Source: Siphonodentalium dalli
Lineage: Eukaryota > Mollusca > Scaphopoda > Gadilida > Siphonodentaliidae
Length of the DNA stretch: 64,000 nucleotides
NCBI GenBank assembly: GCA_032622095.1
Contig: CP136063.1
Coordinates: 37,858,106-37,922,105 of the forward strand
Direction of reading: 5' to 3'
The position numbers were made by a program, and so were the translations under genes. Below are positions 27,394 through 40,125 of the stretch, piece after piece. Below the pieces are notes generated by a model that saw only the letters and a list, made by a program, of their open reading frames with translations, was not told the origin of the DNA and searched no databases. Position 1 is the stretch's first letter. Each line of letters starts with the position of its first letter.

Positions 27394-28124
27394 TCTTCCA
27401 TTGGAAATACATTTTTATATTCGCGGCCATAAATATGAGTTTTGATAACAATTTATTTGAGAACCAAACTGATGCGTATATCAGTCGGCGCATATCAAAC
27501 TCGATGGGAATCGTGGATCTCTGAGATAAATGAAGTGACTTTAAAGATTCTTGTCCGATTTTACATCTTCTCACCACCTCATATGTCCCACTATTGTTTT
27601 GTTGTTTCTCATCTTTTTATCCTTAATTTATCTGTCTCCTGTTATCCCGATCACTATCCTCTTCCTTATATCAACCAAAGTAAACCATGACTAGTATATT
27701 TATATTGAGAGTGAGAAGACATGGGACTTAGCCTCGCTCCAATGTTTGTTACAAACATTTAACGACAATCGCTGTCTGCTGCAGACTACATGGCGATTCG
27801 GTCATGCGTGTGTGCCATGTGTCGGGCACACGATGAATATATCATATTTATGGAGACACGGACTCGGTATGAGTGGTCATTGCTTCAAATGTCCATGCTG
27901 TGGTGAACGTGAAATAATTCTCATGTATTTGTATAGTGGTTGACATTCGACGATGTCTTTCATAATCAAGAGTCAAAACATAGCTCAGTTCTTGCCAAAC
28001 CGCAACTGTACCCCAGACAATCTTCAGAATAACACAGATAAGTGGTATGCGGACACTCTCCAATCAACATGAAATGTCCCTAGTTCATAACATCAATATA
28101 AATGAACCGCGCCTTAACACGTTA

Positions 28125-28290
28125 TGTGGATAGTCTGGTCGTTGAAGCATTGGACCTAGAACAAATTGTTTACAAGCTGTTTTTTGTGCCATATTGTCGG
28201 GCAGAATGTAGGGAACAACATATCCAAAATCCGCTAAAATCGCTTTGGGGAAAATTCTCTATTACAATGGCGTCCATATTGTCTGTTGTT
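28125..28290 (+). repeat. Dispersed repeat, copy 1 (inverse of 30125-30300)
   Basis: It matches the reverse complement of 30125-30300 over about 165 bp. Shared blocks include 'ctagaacaaattgtttacaa' and 'gaacaacatatccaaaat'. Read on plus it encodes a peptide containing LEQIVYKL, which the other copy also encodes. It could be a fragment of a mobile-element gene or simply a repeat. Confidence 0.5.
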
Positions 28291-30124
28291 ATCGGAAAAT
28301 ACTGAATTCTGCGGCAGGTTCTCCAATTAATGCCAAATTCGTAATAAATTGAAATATACACAAAATTGCTTAGTCGTAAACCATATATGTAGAATATTTT
28401 TCCCAAAATGGCCACCATAATGGACAAAGTCGAATGAAATTTGCATTTAGTGCAAAATTGAATAGCTAGTCATATTGACTCCTATATGTGTGAACAAACG
28501 GTCGAATATTGCGAGGAAGAATGACTACAAGTATAAGAGAAACTTTTGATTAGAGATGTACGAATTCTCTCTGATGTATCTCACGAGAGAGCAAGCGAAA
28601 TCAGGGTCTTGTGGAACGGTTAAATATGGACTTTTGGGTGTCCAGAAACGGAAAAATGACGCAGTTTTATCTGTGCCGCTAATCTTGAATCGTGTGATAT
28701 ATGTGTAATTAAACAGATAAACGGGATTTAGTAGGGATGTATTGACTATGCGGCCTTTCTCTAGAAATGAGACCGATCACCATTTATTTTGATATATATG
28801 GTATAAAAACCTTAAAAAATTAATTGCTATAAAACGGTATGAATTATGTTCATATTGTACTGGGGAGAATGCGTAGATCCTATTGTCCGTTTCTCAAAAT
28901 AGTAGTTATAGTTGCCTCAGATCAAGTGATAAAACACGAGTATTTCGCTTTTGTCACAAGAATGCGTGATGGTGTACCATGAACTAAATTTATTAAATCA
29001 CAAATGAATACCATAGACTGTCTTCAATAAATTCAAAACTTGACCAAAATTGCCTACATAATCTGTGACAGAGACTGTGTTTATACCTGGAAATTATATT
29101 TGGTTGAATTCACCAAGGCCACATCTACGCGAAACTTACTACGATGTCTTCAACCGCATCACCGCGTTTACCCATTTTCCATAATGTTACACATGTCTGT
29201 TGCACACAGAACAAGAAGTAACAATACTGGGTGAATGTTCAACGTTGGAATAATTCTTAAACGATGATCACCTGATATTTAGCACGATTACGTGGGTGGT
29301 AATGGTAATATATTTTCAAACAAAAATATACTGAAAACTAATAGTGTGCATTGCGCTGTAGCTTATTCTAGTTGTAAAGTGGCAACTGAAATAATTTTAA
29401 CAAAATTGTCTACTAAGAAACCGGGTTGGTAGCAGAATGAAAATTAGTCTTACATACAATGCACTGTGTACAATATCTTTGACCTGGTCAGAATCGGTGC
29501 TAATCCATTGAAGATATGAGTGTTTCTTTACAGTATAATAGCCATTGCGACATACGTGTATCGTTTATTATCCCCGGGAGTGTTGACAATTCCGGAAATA
29601 TAACTAGTATTTATACCTCTAGAGTGTGCACTTAAATCTCGGCGTTGCATTCAATATTTAATCACCATGCCGAATGAAACTACCATGCATTGTGAGGCGA
29701 AACATTAGTTCGTGTGTTACATGCACTAGCTATTATTGTTTTGGCCAACAGTTGGATGTTGGATAAGCAGAACAGCCAAACGTTAAAGACGTAAATCATG
29801 GGGGGTTGACTTGCTGTGCAGTGACCGATTATCCTTCAGATTGATCTGTTTTAAAGATGTGTGTACCTTTAAAGATGTTTAACAACCGACTTGTATATTG
29901 CGAATACGTATTTCACTCTTATGTAGTTACCCAAACTGTTGCTTTCTACGTGGTATGGTTTGGAGTTGCGGCAATTTTGACAGCCATTTCATGGCCACGA
30001 TTGTATAATTTTCTGTCCGTGTCACTCTACTCGCTCCCGCATTATAATTTAACACAAACTGATATAACAGTACAATTCTGCTGCCACTATATATCACATA
30101 ATGACTTGTATCGAGAACTGATGT
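28291..30124. other. No gene recognised
   Basis: AT-rich sequence between two inverted copies of a dispersed repeat; no supported feature. Confidence 0.4.
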
Positions 30125-30300
30125 AGTATAGACAACCACGTTGGACGCCATCGTTGATAACAACGTTTCCCCAACACGGATTTTTGCGAATTTTGGATAT
30201 GTTGTTCCTGATGCTTTTCCGCATCGAATGACACCTAGCAACAGCTTGTAAACAATTTGTTCTAGGTTCACCTCAAAATCGAGTCTGAACGACCAGACTA
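30125..30300 (-). repeat. Dispersed repeat, copy 2
   Basis: Minus-strand counterpart of the copy at 28125. It lies within a 126-codon minus frame (29927-30307) whose N-terminal half reads like a soluble peptide with LEQIVYKLLLGVIRC and GTTYPKFAKIRVGE. No known domain is recognised. Confidence 0.5.
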
Positions 30301-33294
30301 GGATCATATATGAGGATGGTAATCACATGTCATAGAAATAACCAGTGACGTTAATTAGCTTTTCGTTGTTGAATTACTTTCTGATTTCAGAAAATTGTCC
30401 TGACATAAATATTGTCATAAATGTTCGCTTTATTTGGAGTAAGAGAAGTTTTTATTAGGAAGAAAATACACCAGAGAAATGTGCATACCATGATACGTCT
30501 TGTGAAGTCAAAGTATTGTCAAAGCGGCCGGACCGAAGAGGTCCAACCGACGCTTATATGTAACAAGCATATTGGAAATGTCCAGTAATATGAACAGCAA
30601 TTAAGAATGACCTCATACTTAAATTCCGATTTCATAATTTACCCACACCAAACCGTTATGCCCAAGTGCAACTAACATCTGGTGCAATACCAGGATTCAC
30701 CCTTGATTGACTTGTTCTAACAACATCCTTGAACATATTGTAGACTCACATGCAATACCACACATGTACATGGCTGGTGATATGCAACTGTGGGCGTCTG
30801 TAACAAATAATCGATATGACCGATACGAAAGACATGACATGTATAAGACATATAAAACAAAAGAATATATTTATAATATATACATTATAAGAACTCCAGG
30901 TTCCAATTCGTATTATTCATATAAAGTACTTATTTCAGTGAATACTATTGGAAGGGGTGCTCAGTTACCCACCGAACAGATAAGCATTCAACTAATGTTA
31001 CCGAAAAATTATACCTACACTGTTGGTACCATTTGAGAAAACACATCGTCGATAGACCCGAAACTACGCATAATTGAATAGAGTCCGAACGAATCGTCGT
31101 CGGCAAACAAACGAAAACAATCTGACCAACAGGAGTCGCTCTGTATAATGCATTGTGTGCAGCCAATCCGAATATACAGTTTACGAAAATAAGTACTTTA
31201 TTCTATTCTACCATTTGATTACCCCAACATAATGTTCCATATCGCTTTAATGCCTCACATTTAAGTGCATATTGTAACAATAAATCGCCACCTTTATGCA
31301 TTGCATTTTTTTTACTCATTTATTACAGTTATAGCCGACTACCGAGAGTTTGTTAAATTTGATATTTGTAGATCCAGCATGGCCATGTGTGTTGTGTAAA
31401 ATATCTAAATGCTCAACTCTGTCAGCTTACTTAGTAAAGATATTACTTATAGGGACATCATAATATAGTGTAATCAGTTTAGCAAAAAACTACCCATGCC
31501 AAAAACCGGTTCAATTGCATTGCTTGTTGATCTTCCATAGGAAATGGTTTTTCGAAAAACTAATGATTGTCTATCACTTCCAGGCCAGAATTACAACAAC
31601 ATAATATCTATAAATCACGATTTAAGACTGCAAATGGCTATTTTGTGAATCACGTACAGATACAACTCAGACTAGGTATAGTATTTGTCTATCAACGGTA
31701 CTAAACCACTATAACATTTTTAATTTTGATTGTAATTTGCTGTAAATCTCTTATCTGAAATGCATTTTGATTTGATTTGGGGCTAACAAGATAGTGCTAT
31801 ATTTATTGATACGCATTGGGACGGTCCGAATGTTTACAGTTTACATGTTCTAAAATAGCCCTTCGTATTGTCTCAGTTATGGCATAAGATGTTCTAATTA
31901 AGATTGAAATTAATTGATAACGGGTTTTCCGGACATGAGTCCCGATTCATTGTATAATCTGTAGAACACTTGCTATGAAGACATAGACCAATTTTAAGAA
32001 TTCCACGTTCCAATTCTTCTTCTCAAAATGTGCTAAATAGTTATATGTTTTACTGATAAATTACCACCTGCACGAATCCCGATGGTCATTTGTCAATTAC
32101 CACAGCTATATAGATGATTACTGGTGGCATGGGGGCGGTCACCAGTCCAGTAAATATGTTAGTCATAAGGAGCAGAAAACTAACCATTGAGCAAAACAAC
32201 ACTTGGCAAAAACATGCATCACACGTACCTCGGCTGCTGGTGTATGATGGAAAACGGATTTTTTAAATACCTTTTACTAATTTGTGGTACCAATTTTTTT
32301 TGCAAATATGACGCACGTCAATATATAAGACCATATAGCAATACTAAATCACCATCAATAATGCTTTTCGTTCGACATTTTTAAAATTTATAGCCAACAT
32401 TTTCTCATTTGGGGAGGGTTAGTTTTTTTGTTTTAATTGCGAACAATTCGGCGCGACTGACACCACTGTTTGTTTCCGGGAAGAAAATTGAATTGAATGA
32501 ATGAAGTTTCATATAATATGCCACATGATTAAATATTTTAACAAATGAGAATGCTACAAAGATTGAAAGGTGGTAGTTTGTCTGAATCGTCACGAAAAAA
32601 ATGCGCGAAACATAATTCGAACGAGCATGACGTCACGCATATCTATAACATGGCGTTGTTATTCATTTCCGTTTAGGAAGCAATCAATTACAAAATAATT
32701 CATAACAAAAAGATCGGAGATCCTTTCTCTTTATGTAGTTTTATAACAAAAAGTAAAACTTGGCCATTTTAGAAAAAATCTTCAAATAATCAGCTGTATC
32801 CAAAAACGCGTGATATTACGTATATGTGAAAACGGGATCGTAAAAATATAGGTTGCATAAATTCCCTCTCCGGGTGACATCTTGCTTCAGCAGACGCCTG
32901 GATTGTTGGATGAGCAGGATACTTGATATAATACTGCCAATGCTGAGTGTAGGTATCGATCTGTCTAACTGTTGATATCGGAGTGGGGAAAGCCATACAT
33001 TGTGCTAGAAATGTCCTATGAACAAATATCATATGGATATTGTATTCCGATCTGTTGCTGATGTGTTCCTCAACCACATGCTTAGGAATTATTGCAATAT
33101 GCGGTTCTAAATCGTCTCCGCTTTCTTCCTGTACCAATCTCAAGTACAGGGCGCCATCGCCCTTGATTTGTTATCCATCCTAACCATGTACTCTTGTCAA
33201 CAATACACGCAATGCAGGCGAAAATGTAATCCCGACATATATCGACGATATAATTTAGGAGGCACAGTAGGTGATGCGTCCATTCTTAAAGCGT
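30301..33294. other. No gene recognised
   Basis: AT-rich DNA. A 117-codon minus frame at 32790-33143 has ordinary amino-acid composition but no domain I recognise, so it is not called. Confidence 0.4.
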
Positions 33295-33579
33295 TCAAGT
33301 TGGTTTTGACGTATACCGAGCAATGCAGTTCCTATGAAAATGGACTTTTAAATTTTCATCTTCCAAAAGCTTGTCCTCTAAAATAGAATATAGATGATAT
33401 GCACGAAGATAGCGTAGAAGATAACTTACATACTTAGAGTCGTAAAATCTCGAATATGAACACTTCCTGTGTACACTCTCCAGTTCCCACATTGCTGATT
33501 TAATTCGATCCATAGAATAAATGACTTTCTGTAAAAGTTTGCGTCGTATACGTATCTTCTCAATTAGCATGACTCCCAC
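33295..33579 (-). CDS. Possible gene fragment, unknown
   Basis: A 94-codon minus frame, rich in charged residues at its start (EKIRIRRKLLQK). It contains a Cys/His-bearing segment VHFHRNCIARYTS near its end, resembling the Cys-His start segments seen in some mobile-element-encoded proteins of marine invertebrates. No partner domain follows. It may be a retained fragment of a decayed transposon gene or a chance frame. Confidence 0.22.
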   Translation of the reverse strand: MGVMLIEKIRIRRKLLQKVIYSMDRIKSAMWELESVHRKCSYSRFYDSKYVSYLLRYLRAYHLYSILEDKLLEDENLKVHFHRNCIARYTSKPT

Positions 33580-33811
33580 CTATAAAAGAATTAATAGACC
33601 GGTCTTCGACTGATAGTTGATAAAAAGCTGAAAATGGACAAACACGATGGTGGCAGAAAGGCAACATGCGTGCTAGACATACCCAACTTGTTCTGAATTG
33701 TACAGAAAGACCAACAGCCATATCAAATTTTGTTCAGATCCGATAACCTAAATCTAAGATAGCTGCTCGGACATATGGGCGTAGATATGAAGAGGGGACC
33801 AGACACATCCA

Positions 33812-33970
33812 GTCAGAAAACCAACATTTCGCGATAAACAATGACTGTGATTTCAATTGAACGGGCAGTAAACGATATAATAGATTGACAGAAAACCAAT
33901 ATTTCCTGATAAACCATGATTGAGATATCTAATGGACGGACAGAAAACCAATATTCCCAGGTAAACAATG
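33812..33970. repeat. Three imperfect tandem units
   Basis: 'cagaaaaccaa.att' followed by 'gataaac.atga' recurs near 33817, 33890 and 33941. The units are diverged and adjacent to, but different from, the 66-bp minisatellite downstream. Confidence 0.55.
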
Positions 33971-34061
33971 CAATTATTTTACACGTGTACTCATCAGACA
34001 ATAAGCTAAATGCATGCTGACTGTCAACTTAGGTTAGGTACAACGGTATCAACATTTCTTT

Positions 34062-35294
34062 GAATATCGATGTTTAATTGTCTCCAGAACAGTTAATCAT
34101 TGCCCGTCATGATAACTCCAGGTTAAATACCGATGTTTAATGGTGGTCTCCAGAACAGATAATCATTGCCCGTCATGATAACACAAGGTTAAATATCGAT
34201 GTTTAAATTTGGTCTTCAGAACAGATAATCATTTTCTGTCATGAGAACTCCAAGTAAAATATCGATGTTTAAATATGGTCTCCAGAACAGATAATCTTTG
34301 TCTGTCATGAGAAATCCAGGTTAAATATCGGTGTGTAAATAGGGTCTCCAGAACAGATAATCAATGCCCGTCATGAAAATTAAATATGGTCTTGAGAACA
34401 GATAATCATTGCCCGTCATGAGAACTCCAGGTTAAATTTCGATGTTTAAATATGGTATCCAGAACTGATATTCAATGTCCTTCGTGGGAACTCCAAGTTA
34501 AATTTCGATCTTTAATTATGTTATCCAGGACAGATAATCATTGCCCGTCATGAGAACTCCAGGTTAAATATCGATGTTTAAATAGGGTCTTCAGAACAGA
34601 TAATCATTGTCTGTCATGAGAACTCCAGGTTAAATATCGATGTTTAAATATGGTGTCCGGAACAGATAACCATTGCCAGTCATGCGAACTCCAGGTTGAA
34701 TACCGTTGTTTAAATAGGGTACCCAGAACAGATAATCATTGCCCGTCATGAGAACTCCATATTATATATCGATGTTTTAGTATGGCTTCCGGAAAAGATA
34801 ATCATTGTCTGTCATGAGAACTCCAGGCTAACTATCGATGTTTAATTATAGACTCCAGAACAGATAATCAATGCCTGCTATGAGAACTCTGGGTTAACTT
34901 AAATATCGATGTTTATATACGGTCTCCAGAACAGACAATAATTGCCCGTCGTGAGAACTCCATGTTAAATATCGATGTTTAAATATGGTCTTCAGAACAG
35001 ATAATCATTGCCCGTCATGAAAACGTCAGGTTAAATATCGATGTCTAAATATGGTCTTCAGAACATATAATCGTTGCCCGTCATGAAAACTCCAGGTTAT
35101 ATATCGATGTTTAAATGTGGTCCCCGGAAGAGATAACCATTGTCTATCATGAGAACTCCAGGTTAAATATCGATGTTTATATATGGTCTCCAGAACAGAT
35201 AATCATTGCCCGTCATGTGAACTCCAGGTTAAATATCGATGTTTAAATATGGTCTTCAGTACAGATAATAATTGCCTGCTATGAGAACTCCAGG
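34062..35294. repeat. 66-bp minisatellite, about 18-19 units
   Basis: Near-continuous tandem array of a 66-bp unit containing 'aatatcgatgtttaaatatg', 'ccagaacagataatcattgc' and 'ccgtcatgagaactccaggt'. Units vary by point changes and small indels, for instance a shortened unit near 34370. Non-coding. Confidence 0.9.
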
Positions 35295-36654
35295 GACGCG
35301 AGAAGCAATCAAAGACACAACTCTCAGAAAAAGTCAAGCTATTCTGATGCATAGCATAAACTGACGAAAACGACTAAATTATTATATTCAAACGGACTCA
35401 ATATATTTCTAAAGCACATTCAGTGTACACTTCGCGATTCACCTAATGTGTCTAAAGGTGACAGCACATTTTCCCTCATTAAACACGTAAGTTTCATAAT
35501 TTCAAAAATGAACCCCTTTACTTCTGAATGATGCCATGACATCGTATGCTTTGTTATTGACGTCCTGGTCATTTTTCAGTGGAAACCGTATAACTAAAAT
35601 CATTAAGATTATATCATCATGAACAATCCAGAGCATCGTACACCATTTCAAACCTCGATATAATTTGGTTGATATGCACTAATTGCTGAAATTATGACGT
35701 CACGAAGATGACGTCATTGCCAGTTCAGTTCAAATGTAGGGTTGTCATAATAACTGGCGAATTATGCTTTTATTTAATTTTTATAAATTGTTTTCAGTAA
35801 GGGCAATTCATCAATAGTAGTTCTCAAAGTATAGTACACAAATTCACGGGAAAATATTATTCCAGTCAAAGATGGCTGCCAAAATGGCACCAAAAATTAC
35901 CAATTTTGAGACTTTCAAGAATCTCATGTAAATGACCTTCCTGTTTGGTAGCGACTGTGAATTATGACAATTCAGTGTTTATTTATTACTTCAGCAATGT
36001 AGTGCGCCAATTGTCTTATACACAAAAAGTTATGTCTTCAAGCGAACTGTTCAACATCATCCAAGATGGCTGCCAAAATACAAGTCAGTATTCGTTCACA
36101 ACCAAATGTCGCCCTGGCATGCCATCATGGGGAATTAGGTTAATCGGCCACCTTCAAGTTTATGCGCATAGCTTTAAACATATATACAAATTAACGGATG
36201 TCCTATACTACATACGTGTCTTGACATTAAGTGAAGGAAGATGAGGTTGAAGAAAAAATCTAAATTTCTAGGTGAAATTAGAACGTATGTGTAGACTACC
36301 ATCTTAGTTTGAAGGACAAATGTTACCATCCCGATGTCTAGCCTTCTCTGCTATACTCTAAGCCGGAGTTCTAATTGAGAGATATTGGTGATTACCATAT
36401 CAAAAGGCAATTGCTGATGCAGATGACCGTTGGTGTTAATTATTTTTTATTATATCACCCCAGTAGCAAATATATATAGTGTGTCATATAAAGCAGCAAT
36501 AATCCCACAAACATTATTCTGTAACAATGAATACACCTGTGAGTTAGTTACCGCAATATAGCACACAACTTGCAGTTTTATATCCGAAATATATGCTGAC
36601 GTCCTAGCATCAAAATGACCATAACAGTAGCACTTATTCCTTATACCTTATTCA
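35295..36654. other. No gene recognised
   Basis: AT-rich non-coding sequence. 'aagatggctgccaaaat' occurs twice (near 35870 and 36063), hinting at a short duplicated segment. Confidence 0.4.
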
Positions 36655-37330
36655 ACAAACTTGGGAAAATGTTGCAAATGACCATGGCAACGTCTTAAGT
36701 AAGGCGAGACGAAATTTCCTGTAAAAAAAAAATCCGTGAAAAAAGTAAAAAAATGCCCCGAAAATAGGCAAAGTCAGAAAATAAACAGAAATTGGGCAAA
36801 ACAAGTGCTGGTTCATTAATGGCCATCTCGGCCAAAAATTTTGGGGCGAAATTTTTTTGAGCCGAGTCTGAAAAAGTGGGCCGAATTTCAGTTTTCGCAC
36901 TGCTCAATCGGGAAAATTACGGAAAATGTGGCAAACTGTAATATATAAAAAAAATGGCCACCTGGGTCGACCTTTTTGGGACGAAAAGCTTTTGGGTCGA
37001 GTCAGAAAATGTGGGTTAAATAGAAATTCCCGCTCTGCTAGATCACGAAAACTTGGGAAAATGTATCATATGACAACGGCAACGTCTTAAGTAAAACGTG
37101 ACGAAATTTGTGTAAAAAAAATCCGGGAAAAAAGTTAAAAAAAAAAGGCCTCGAAAATAGGCAAATTCCGAAAATTAACGGAAATTGGCCCGCCGAAAAA
37201 TGTTTTGGCCAAAATGTGGGCCGATGGGCTGAATATAGGATATGAACCATTTTCGAGAACACTGAGGATTTCGGCAAATTTGACGGCATTGGTGGGTGGG
37301 TGGCCTGTTTCAAATACCCCATACGAACAT
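36655..37330. repeat. Tandem repeat, period about 390 bp
   Basis: 'acttgggaaaatgt', 'caacgtcttaagtaa' and 'cgaaaataggcaaa' occur in the same order near 36660-36780 and again near 37050-37170, with homopolymer A tracts between. The apparent minus-strand open frames are two translations of this repeat. Confidence 0.65.
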
Positions 37331-37749
37331 ATCTACCCCCACATCACCCCCAGATGGTAGCACCCTGAGGGGGTGAAAATGGGGTATGGACCATTTTGGG
37401 TAAGGATTTCGGCCAAGTTGACAGCATGGATGAATGACCCGCGCCAAATACCCCCAGAAACATTTAGACTAAAACGACACAAATTTGTCGGTTTGTTATT
37501 GTAGTTTTGTTTTCACTTTTATAAAATCGCCATTTTTCAATCAAAATTTCTAGACTTTTATTTTTTTAAATAACGAAACTGTGGTTTCAGATGTTTATTT
37601 TGTTCACACTTTTCCGCTTGGCCGACTTTTTCGTCAAACACAAGCTTTTTATTCGTGGACTGTCGCTTTCGATTCACAAATTTTTCTCAACAATTTCATA
37701 TCCATACACGTTATTCATTTTAATATATTACATTTTAAAATTGCATGAA

Positions 37750-38430
37750 TGGGAGTCGCTATGTTTGGTATCACAATTTCGGAACGGAACAATATACGGT
37801 CTTGTATTGGCTTCTAATTTGGTATATACATAAATGCGACAGCCGACAGCAGAACGTTGACGTCGCAATCACAGGCAGCGACCCGTCGCGTAGAGAAGAG
37901 CTCATTTTCAACGACGTCGTCGCGGTCTTTATCGAGGCCGCCGAATGTGCTATTTAAACCGATGATTGGCGTCTGGGCTATGCCCTCACCGAGCCAGGGT
38001 CTTACGATCCACGACCCACATCAGGTCTGGATCATCGACGACTACCTCGAGTGGTCCAATATCTGCTACTTAGCCGTATCCCGCGTGGGGTATATGCAAC
38101 AGCTCGAACGGGTAGCCTGTCCACCGGAAGAGGGTTCCGATGCCAGGCCTGTACTAGTTCCCATGGAACAACCGCAACGCCGCAAGCACCAGAACCGGGC
38201 TAATGGACGCCAGGGATTCAATCTCAAGGTCGACTATATCCTCGAGCCCCGTGAGGCCCAGCAGAACCTTTGCATGGCGTGCGAGATTGAGCTGCTATGG
38301 GCCTTCCAACCCAAAGACACACAGCAGTTTAGTGTCGACCGACTGGACAACAGCAAATAGCACTGCAGAGGAAATGCGTGGCTTACCTGTCTGGAGTGCA
38401 ACTGAAAACGAGGGCTGCTGCACTTAGCGT
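37750..38430 (+). pseudogene. HNH endonuclease, broken
   Basis: The readable frame from about 37950 ends in a nuclease centre: a CMAC zinc-knuckle, then FSVDRLDNSK, then CRGNAWLTCLEC. This Cys-pair, Asp, His/Asn, Cys-pair pattern matches phage endonuclease VII-like HNH nucleases, which cut branched or double-stranded DNA. In-frame stops at 38358 (TAG, within the active-site loop) and 38403 (TGA) would remove or truncate the catalytic half. The N-terminal 100 bp shifts frame near 37860-37950 and its start is uncertain. The gene lies tail-to-tail with the integrase, the coding ends being about 25 bp apart. HNH nucleases occur in several Polinton-like lineages, probably for genome processing. 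Confidence 0.65.
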
Positions 38431-38452
38431 CTAGTCCTTCTAACAGTTCATG

Positions 38453-39371
38453 TTACGACGCAACAACACTATCTGGTGGTCGCTGGGTGTCGTAAAGCAC
38501 TATCAGCAACTCTTCCCGGACATATCCGCGAACAGGCCCATCAATTAAATAGTAGAGCACAGGCTCGTCTGGCTTGGTGACAGAGCGTTTTAGTCGCTAC
38601 ACCTGGAGGGTGGAGGGACCACATAGGGTCAGTTGCACGTCGGTGGCCCCCTTCCAGCTCGCCGGGCTGGTGGAGGTAACGAACGCCCACTCTATGGGAT
38701 ACTTCGCTCTCTGAGCCCTATCGGGCGATCTGGAACAGCAGAAGAGGGTTTTTGTGTCAACACCGACTTTATCTTGATGGCATCAGAGGGCTTTTTCCCG
38801 GTCAGACGAGTCATTTCATTGTTCAGAGCCGATACAACAACGGGCAGCCGAGCCACCCAATCAGTCGACCTTTGGTTGGCGGGAAGCATCATCTACTGGG
38901 CGTAGTGGTACCCAAACAACCGCTCTGCCAGGGTCCTGTTGAAGCGCTCCACGATCCCTTTGTCCCGGTGGATATCTACATGGCCCGTCTCACCTGAACG
39001 CTGCACTTGCTTAGCATGAGGTTCAAAGCACCAATGAACTCGCGCCATTGGTCAACTTGGAGCAATTTCGGCCATCTAAGAGGGCATCGCCTGTAGATCC
39101 GTTCAAGGGCATCCGCGACCTTTGTGGCCGGCTTCTTTGTAGCAGGAGGCCACGTCGACGACGATGAGCGCGTACTTGTATGTATTGCGACCCACCCGGT
39201 CATGAGGCAGAAAGAGCATCTGCCAGATGTCTGCTTCTTAAGCCACGCCCGTGCCACATCTTTAGAAACCTTGGCTGCTGTCGCGATGTTCTTGATGGCT
39301 GCAAGCCCCTTTCAATAGCCATTGGGGCTGTAGTAGGTTGTCCCGAGGCGACTAGACACCTTGCTGTTCAT
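38453..39371 (-). pseudogene. rve-type (retroviral-like) integrase, broken
   Basis: Read on minus from an ATG at 39371, the frame passes a helical N-terminal segment with KVSKDVARAWLKKQ, then KYALIVVDVAS (first catalytic Asp) and VDQWREF (second Asp region). It then passes KGIVERFNRTL (catalytic Glu) and ends with an SH3/chromo-like tail containing VLYYLIDGPVRGYVREELL. Total length is about 305 codons, as expected for Maverick integrases, which join element ends to target DNA and leave 6-bp duplications. An in-frame stop follows about 15 codons from the start, and further frameshifts occur near 39150, 39000, 38880 and 38620. Loss of function is certain. A promoter-like palindrome abuts the ATG. 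Confidence 0.85.
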
Positions 39372-39415
39372 ATTATTACTTTGCAAAACATATGATCATA
39401 TTACAAAGTGATATG
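39371..39415 (-). promoter_or_regulatory. Putative element-A promoter of the integrase gene
   Basis: On the minus strand TTTTGCAAAGTAATAAT runs directly into the integrase ATG, and an inverted partner 'cactttgtaatatgatc' lies just upstream. The same CAAAGTAATA phrase, in coding orientation, precedes several other element-A genes. Confidence 0.5.
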
Positions 39416-39519
39416 TAATACATTGACAGAGTCAAATTATAATTACGGATCATAATAAGGAGGTCGGCCATCTTCGTATGTACGGGAACGAGTGTACACT
39501 ACCGCGAAACTGGTAACTT

Positions 39520-40024
39520 TTATATAACCGCCTTGGCTTCTTCTCTGCCTTTCTGCATACGTGCTTTTTTTGTCTCGTCATCCATCTCCGCTGCATGCGT
39601 TTTTCGTGCCCTAGTCCGGATTTCAGTTTTCATCTCGGTGTACTTTGCGACTTCGACAAACAATCAGGCGGAACTCGTCGTCCGAAATCTGCCCGTCAGT
39701 AAAGGCAGTCGACACGTGGCTTGAGATTATGTTCAGTTTGCTGCATGCTAGGACTCGAATCTCGTCGTGCTTCTTGGCCTTCACTCCCAGGCGGCGACGG
39801 ATATATTTGCCCGACACGCCGAGCTGCGATTTCCAACCCCAGAACGACTGGGGCCGCTATGACAGTGGTCAAAAGGCTCGAGCCCCCAACGCCCATCCCC
39901 ATGCTAGTTGTGAGCAATGCGGTGTCAACGCCACCCAAGGCGTTCTCCTTTTGTGGTACTTTTTGTATAACGCCACCCTTTTATCTCGCTCGTCCTCGGA
40001 GCCGGTACGAAGATTCGTGTCCAT
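39520..40024 (-). pseudogene. Element-A protein with glycine-rich hydrophobic segment and charged tail, broken
   Basis: Starts at the ATG at 40024 and ends TAA at 39520. The first 25 codons are charged (EDERDKRVALYKKYHKR). A hydrophobic glycine-rich stretch follows (MGMGVGG...LLTTVIAAPVVLGLEIAA), compatible with one or two membrane segments, then a soluble part (KAKKHDEIRVLACSKLN) and a lysine/glutamate-rich, probably coiled C-terminus ending EEAKAVI. At least three frame changes (near 39945, 39820 and 39650) break it. Families with this architecture recur in Maverick-type elements, but I know no function; a small virion membrane or minor structural protein is one possibility. Confidence 0.5.
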
Positions 40025-40040
40025 TTTCGAGGACATGATA

Positions 40041-40125
40041 TACATTACTTTATAATATTGTGACAGTCACTATCAGGGCTCGGTGCCATGGGTTGCTTCA
40101 TCCTCATATATTATTACAAAGTAAT
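40041..40125 (-). promoter_or_regulatory. Two CAAAGTAATA-type motifs before the 40024 gene
   Basis: ATTACAAAGTAAT at 40113-40125 is a perfect ATTAC-N3-GTAAT palindrome. A second, weaker form (minus strand 'ataaagtaatgta') lies at 40041-40055, about 20 bp before the gene start. They also lie just past the end of the upstream gene, so a 3'-end role is possible as well. Confidence 0.5.

Noticed and set aside
32790-33143. 117-codon minus-strand open frame
   Set aside because: Ordinary composition but no domain or flanking evidence; insufficient to call a gene.
34062-35294. CRISPR-like array
   Set aside because: The units are contiguous 66-bp tandem repeats without unique spacers, in eukaryotic DNA.
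37591-37957. Plus-strand frames upstream of the HNH nuclease
   Set aside because: Hydrophobic translations of AT-rich sequence; only the last part may belong to the 5' end of the nuclease gene.
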